Source: Deltaproteobacteria bacterium (GTDB lineage Bacteria > Desulfobacterota > Desulfomonilia > UBA1062). From it: a stretch of DNA of 64,000 nt. This document shows, piece after piece, positions 62,009-64,000 of this stretch. Position numbers and translations under genes: made by a program. Each line of letters starts with the position of its first letter. Positions within the stretch are counted from its first letter, which is position 1. The notes below the pieces were generated by a model. The model saw nothing but the letters and a program-made list of their open reading frames with translations, ran no database searches and was not told where the DNA came from. Location: contig JAKPDW010000071.1 in NCBI GenBank assembly GCA_029552245.1, positions 1 to 64,000 of the forward strand, given 5' to 3'.

Positions 62009-62476
62009 GTGAAACGGTTCATGGGAACGCTCTTGCTTTGGACGACGGCGCTGGTGGCGCTCTCCTCGCCGCTTTTCGGCCAGGAGGTGAGGCCCGGCAG
62101 GTGGTGGAAGGACCCGCACATCGTGCGGGAGCTCCAACTCGGCAGGCACGAGCAGAAGGCCCTGGACGATCTCTACGAGCGGAACCGGGGCGTCCTCACC
62201 GAGACGAGGGCCGATCTCGAGGAGGAGCGCGCCCGCCTCAAGCGGGCCATGAGCCAGGAGCCGTTCGACGAGCGCAGGGTCAAGGAGCACCTGAGGCGCG
62301 TGGAGGAGAAGCAGCAGAAGCTCACCCAGGAACGGATGAGATACCTCATCGAGGTGAGGAAGATCCTCGGGCAGGGCCGGTTCAAGACCCTCGAGGACAT
62401 GGCGTACGAGCGGCAGAACAGGCAGGCGCCCGGAAATGACCCCCCAGGCCGAACTAAGGGCCGGCGCCGCCGGTAG
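62009..62476 (+). CDS. Spy/CpxP/ZraP-like periplasmic protein
   Basis: A 155-residue exported protein. A signal peptide (LLLWTTALVALSSPLFGQ) is followed by helices with two LTxxQ-like patterns characteristic of the Spy/CpxP/ZraP fold (QLGRHEQKALDDLYERN; KQQKLTQERMRYLIEVRKIL). It is a probable envelope chaperone or heavy-metal-stress sensor and a natural regulator or target of the ECF sigma pair just upstream. The start is GTG 62009. A short open frame MKVERIRP (61986-62012) ends in TGA overlapping that GTG. Confidence 0.8.
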   Translation: MKRFMGTLLLWTTALVALSSPLFGQEVRPGRWWKDPHIVRELQLGRHEQKALDDLYERNRGVLTETRADLEEERARLKRAMSQEPFDERRVKEHLRRVEEKQQKLTQERMRYLIEVRKILGQGRFKTLEDMAYERQNRQAPGNDPPGRTKGRRRR

Positions 62477-62502
62477 GGCCCGGTGCCCCACAGGTTGCAC
62501 CC

Positions 62503-63192
62503 ATGAGGGTATGGGATGTCCACCCGGGGTACCTGAGCCGCCAGAGCCTCCTCGGGGAACACAGGGAGATCCACGCGATCTTTTCCGTGGTCATGAACAG
62601 GAAGGCCGGGTACGCGCGGCACCCCGAGACGCTGCGCTGGAAGGATGCGCTCGGCTCCCTGGCCCACAGACACGGCTTCGTCGTGCAGGAAATGGTGTTG
62701 AGGGGGTACGGCCACTTCAGCCCCGCACCCGATGCCGGGCAGACGCCCTGGCCCGAGACCTTCATCGACGAGCCCTTCACCCAGTTCTCCCTGCTCTCAG
62801 CGAAGTATGGGGGCCTCCGTGCCGGCCGCATCCCCATCCCGAGGGACCCCTCGAGCCTGTGGGCCCAACACAAGTACTCGGTCATGGCGCGCGACCCCGG
62901 GGCGTACCGTGCGATCGGCAAGGCCGTCGCGTCGGCTCGCGGCGAGGCGTTCTTCAGGGAGCTGGCGCGCACCCTCGCGGAAGTCCTCAGGACGAGGCCA
63001 AGGAAGGGGCCGCTCGGCGACGCCCTCCTCCACATGTGGGGATACGTCTCGGGCCTCGGCCCCGGCAGGCCGGAAGACGACCTCCCCGGGCTCGCCCGCG
63101 AGATCCAGGAGAGGGCGCTTCTCCACGGCGTGCGCTACCTCGTCGAGTCCACGGCGCTGAGCGACCTCGCCTATTGGGCCGCCATGCCGTGA
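62503..63192 (+). CDS. Pyrimidine-dimer-glycosylase-like domain fused to DUF1722
   Basis: A 229-residue protein. The N-terminus (MRVWDVHPGYLSRQSLLGEH; VVMNRKAGYARHPETLRW) matches the Pyr_excise (T4 endonuclease V-like) family. The second half (SLWAQHKYSVMARDPGAYRA and onward) resembles the DUF1722/YbgA family, which is often found with DNA-photolyase or DUF523 genes. A combined role in UV-lesion repair is a fair inference, not shown. ATG 62503 lacks a strong ribosome site. Confidence 0.7.
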   Translation: MRVWDVHPGYLSRQSLLGEHREIHAIFSVVMNRKAGYARHPETLRWKDALGSLAHRHGFVVQEMVLRGYGHFSPAPDAGQTPWPETFIDEPFTQFSLLSAKYGGLRAGRIPIPRDPSSLWAQHKYSVMARDPGAYRAIGKAVASARGEAFFRELARTLAEVLRTRPRKGPLGDALLHMWGYVSGLGPGRPEDDLPGLAREIQERALLHGVRYLVESTALSDLAYWAAMP

Positions 63193-63220
63193 GAGCGCCT
63201 CATGGCGCGCGGCCCGGGTG

Positions 63221-64000
63221 TCACGCCGTGGGCGGGCGCCCCGAGGACCTTCGCGCGTCGATGGTCTCGAGCAGCGCCTCGATCCTCACGAAGGCGGCCT
63301 CCTCGCTGTACTTGCGCTCGTCGGCGTGATCGACGTCTATCATGATGGCGGGCACGCCGAGGGTGTCCCTCACGTGGCGCATCTGGTCCATCTGCATGAC
63401 GGAGTAGACCTTGCAGCTGCGGTTGCTGGCGAAGATCACCCCGTCGATGCCGTTGCGCTCGATGGCCCTTTGCATCGCGCGGAGCCTGAGGTCGAGGCCC
63501 TGCGGGCAGACGGAGAAGTTCTGGAGCCTCGCGAGCCACGCGAGGGGGTCCGTCCCGTCGAAGGGGTATGCATCGATGGACCCTTCCAGCGAACCGATGC
63601 AGTAGGTGTAGCTGGCGGTGGTGATGTTGGCGCCCAGGCCGGCGAGCCTCGAGGACATCTTCCTGAGCTGGTGCCAGGGCGCTATGTTGTCCCACAGGAG
63701 CCGGTACCTCTCGCCGGGCACGGGGTAGACGCCGTCGGCCTCGAGCGACTCGGTCTCGTCCGCGAGCATCCTGTAGTGCTCCACGAGCCTTCTCGTCCCC
63801 CTCGAGGTGAGAATGGGCGCCATGTGCACGAAGGAGTCGAAGGCGGTGATGGGGGAAGGCCTGTGGGACGCGAGCCCTATGAAGCGCTTCCACTCCTTGA
63901 GGGCCTCCGCGGAGAGGCTTACCGCCTGGGCCGCCTTCTCCTCCCTGAAGCGCTGGCCGGAGAGCCTCTCGATGGTGCTGATCAGGTCTTTGAACTGGTC
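63221..64000 (-). CDS. 2-hydroxyacyl-CoA dehydratase / BcrC-HgdB family subunit (cut by the window edge)
   Basis: The last 259 residues of a leftward gene whose start lies beyond 64000; the frame is open to the edge. Motifs KSSRLAGL-type MSSRLAGLGANITTAS, LQNFSVCPQG, VIFASNRSCKVYSVMQMDQM and VPAIMIDVDHADER fit the HgdB/BcrC/BadD family, whose subunits bind a 4Fe-4S cluster through scattered cysteines (CIG, VCPQ, RSCK). Members dehydrate 2-hydroxyacyl-CoA or reduce benzoyl-CoA in anaerobes. Which reaction applies cannot be told from this fragment. An in-frame GTG at 63829 is internal. Confidence 0.88.
   Translation of the reverse strand, partial: DQFKDLISTIERLSGQRFREEKAAQAVSLSAEALKEWKRFIGLASHRPSPITAFDSFVHMAPILTSRGTRRLVEHYRMLADETESLEADGVYPVPGERYRLLWDNIAPWHQLRKMSSRLAGLGANITTASYTYCIGSLEGSIDAYPFDGTDPLAWLARLQNFSVCPQGLDLRLRAMQRAIERNGIDGVIFASNRSCKVYSVMQMDQMRHVRDTLGVPAIMIDVDHADERKYSEEAAFVRIEALLETIDARRSSGRPPTA

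Noticed and set aside
63221-63829. Treating the GTG at 63829 as the start of the dehydratase gene
   Set aside because: The frame stays open to the window edge, with protein-like helical sequence matching the family upstream of it.

Overview
The window is chromosomal DNA of roughly 65-70% GC, probably from an anaerobic member of the Desulfobacterota (old Deltaproteobacteria). Grounds for this: the order ispE - spoVG - tRNA-Gln - prs; LPS glycosyltransferases (Gram-negative envelope); DUF1844 and zinc-ribbon/MJ0042 proteins; many REC/HD-GYP/HDOD signalling proteins; and, at the right end, a 2-hydroxyacyl-CoA dehydratase subunit, DUF169, SCP2 and nitroreductase genes typical of anaerobic acyl-CoA metabolism. 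The species cannot be named from the sequence alone.

Layout. 1-8.7 kb: an LPS core/outer-core cluster (GT9 heptosyltransferase type, a methyltransferase, GT4, GT2, GT4, CgeB-like glycosyltransferase, WaaP-like kinase). 8.8-17 kb: a membrane coiled-coil protein, then a leftward run hpt - zinc-ribbon protein - ruvX - mltG - REC/SHOCT - REC/GAF/HD-GYP, a PilZ gene and a LysM protein. 17-28 kb: rightward housekeeping genes rpsA, sppA-guaB, dnaE-accA and prepilin peptidase. 28-36 kb: ridA divergent from an old-yellow-enzyme/FadH-like reductase with a palindromic operator between them; HDAC-like deacetylase; DUF1844-degP-ispE-spoVG-tRNA-Gln-prs. 36-45.5 kb: frameshifted comM, AEC transporter, radical SAM (PflX type), a leftward MBL-DUF72-YbhB operon, an RdgC-like protein and an HD-GYP protein. 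46-53 kb: archaeal-type nucleotide kinase, DEAD-box helicase, FmdB zinc ribbon, WbqC-like protein, transglutaminase lipoprotein and DUF374 acyltransferase. 53-64 kb: adenine deaminase, HPt and REC-HDOD signalling, a flavodoxin-SCP2/DUF169/nitroreductase set, an ECF sigma/anti-sigma/Spy-like envelope-stress set, a pyrimidine-dimer-glycosylase/DUF1722 fusion, and a truncated 2-hydroxyacyl-CoA dehydratase gene.

Two features cut across the window. First, several genes have recognisable sigma70 promoters (TTGACA-17-TATAAT type). In five cases the -10 hexamer lies only 7-8 nt before the start codon, which predicts leaderless or nearly leaderless mRNAs. Second, a dozen intergenic spacers of 300-730 bp carry no convincing gene but are rich in short perfect hairpins and palindromes, mostly without a U-tract. 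No rRNA, CRISPR array, insertion sequence, prophage or known riboswitch was seen.
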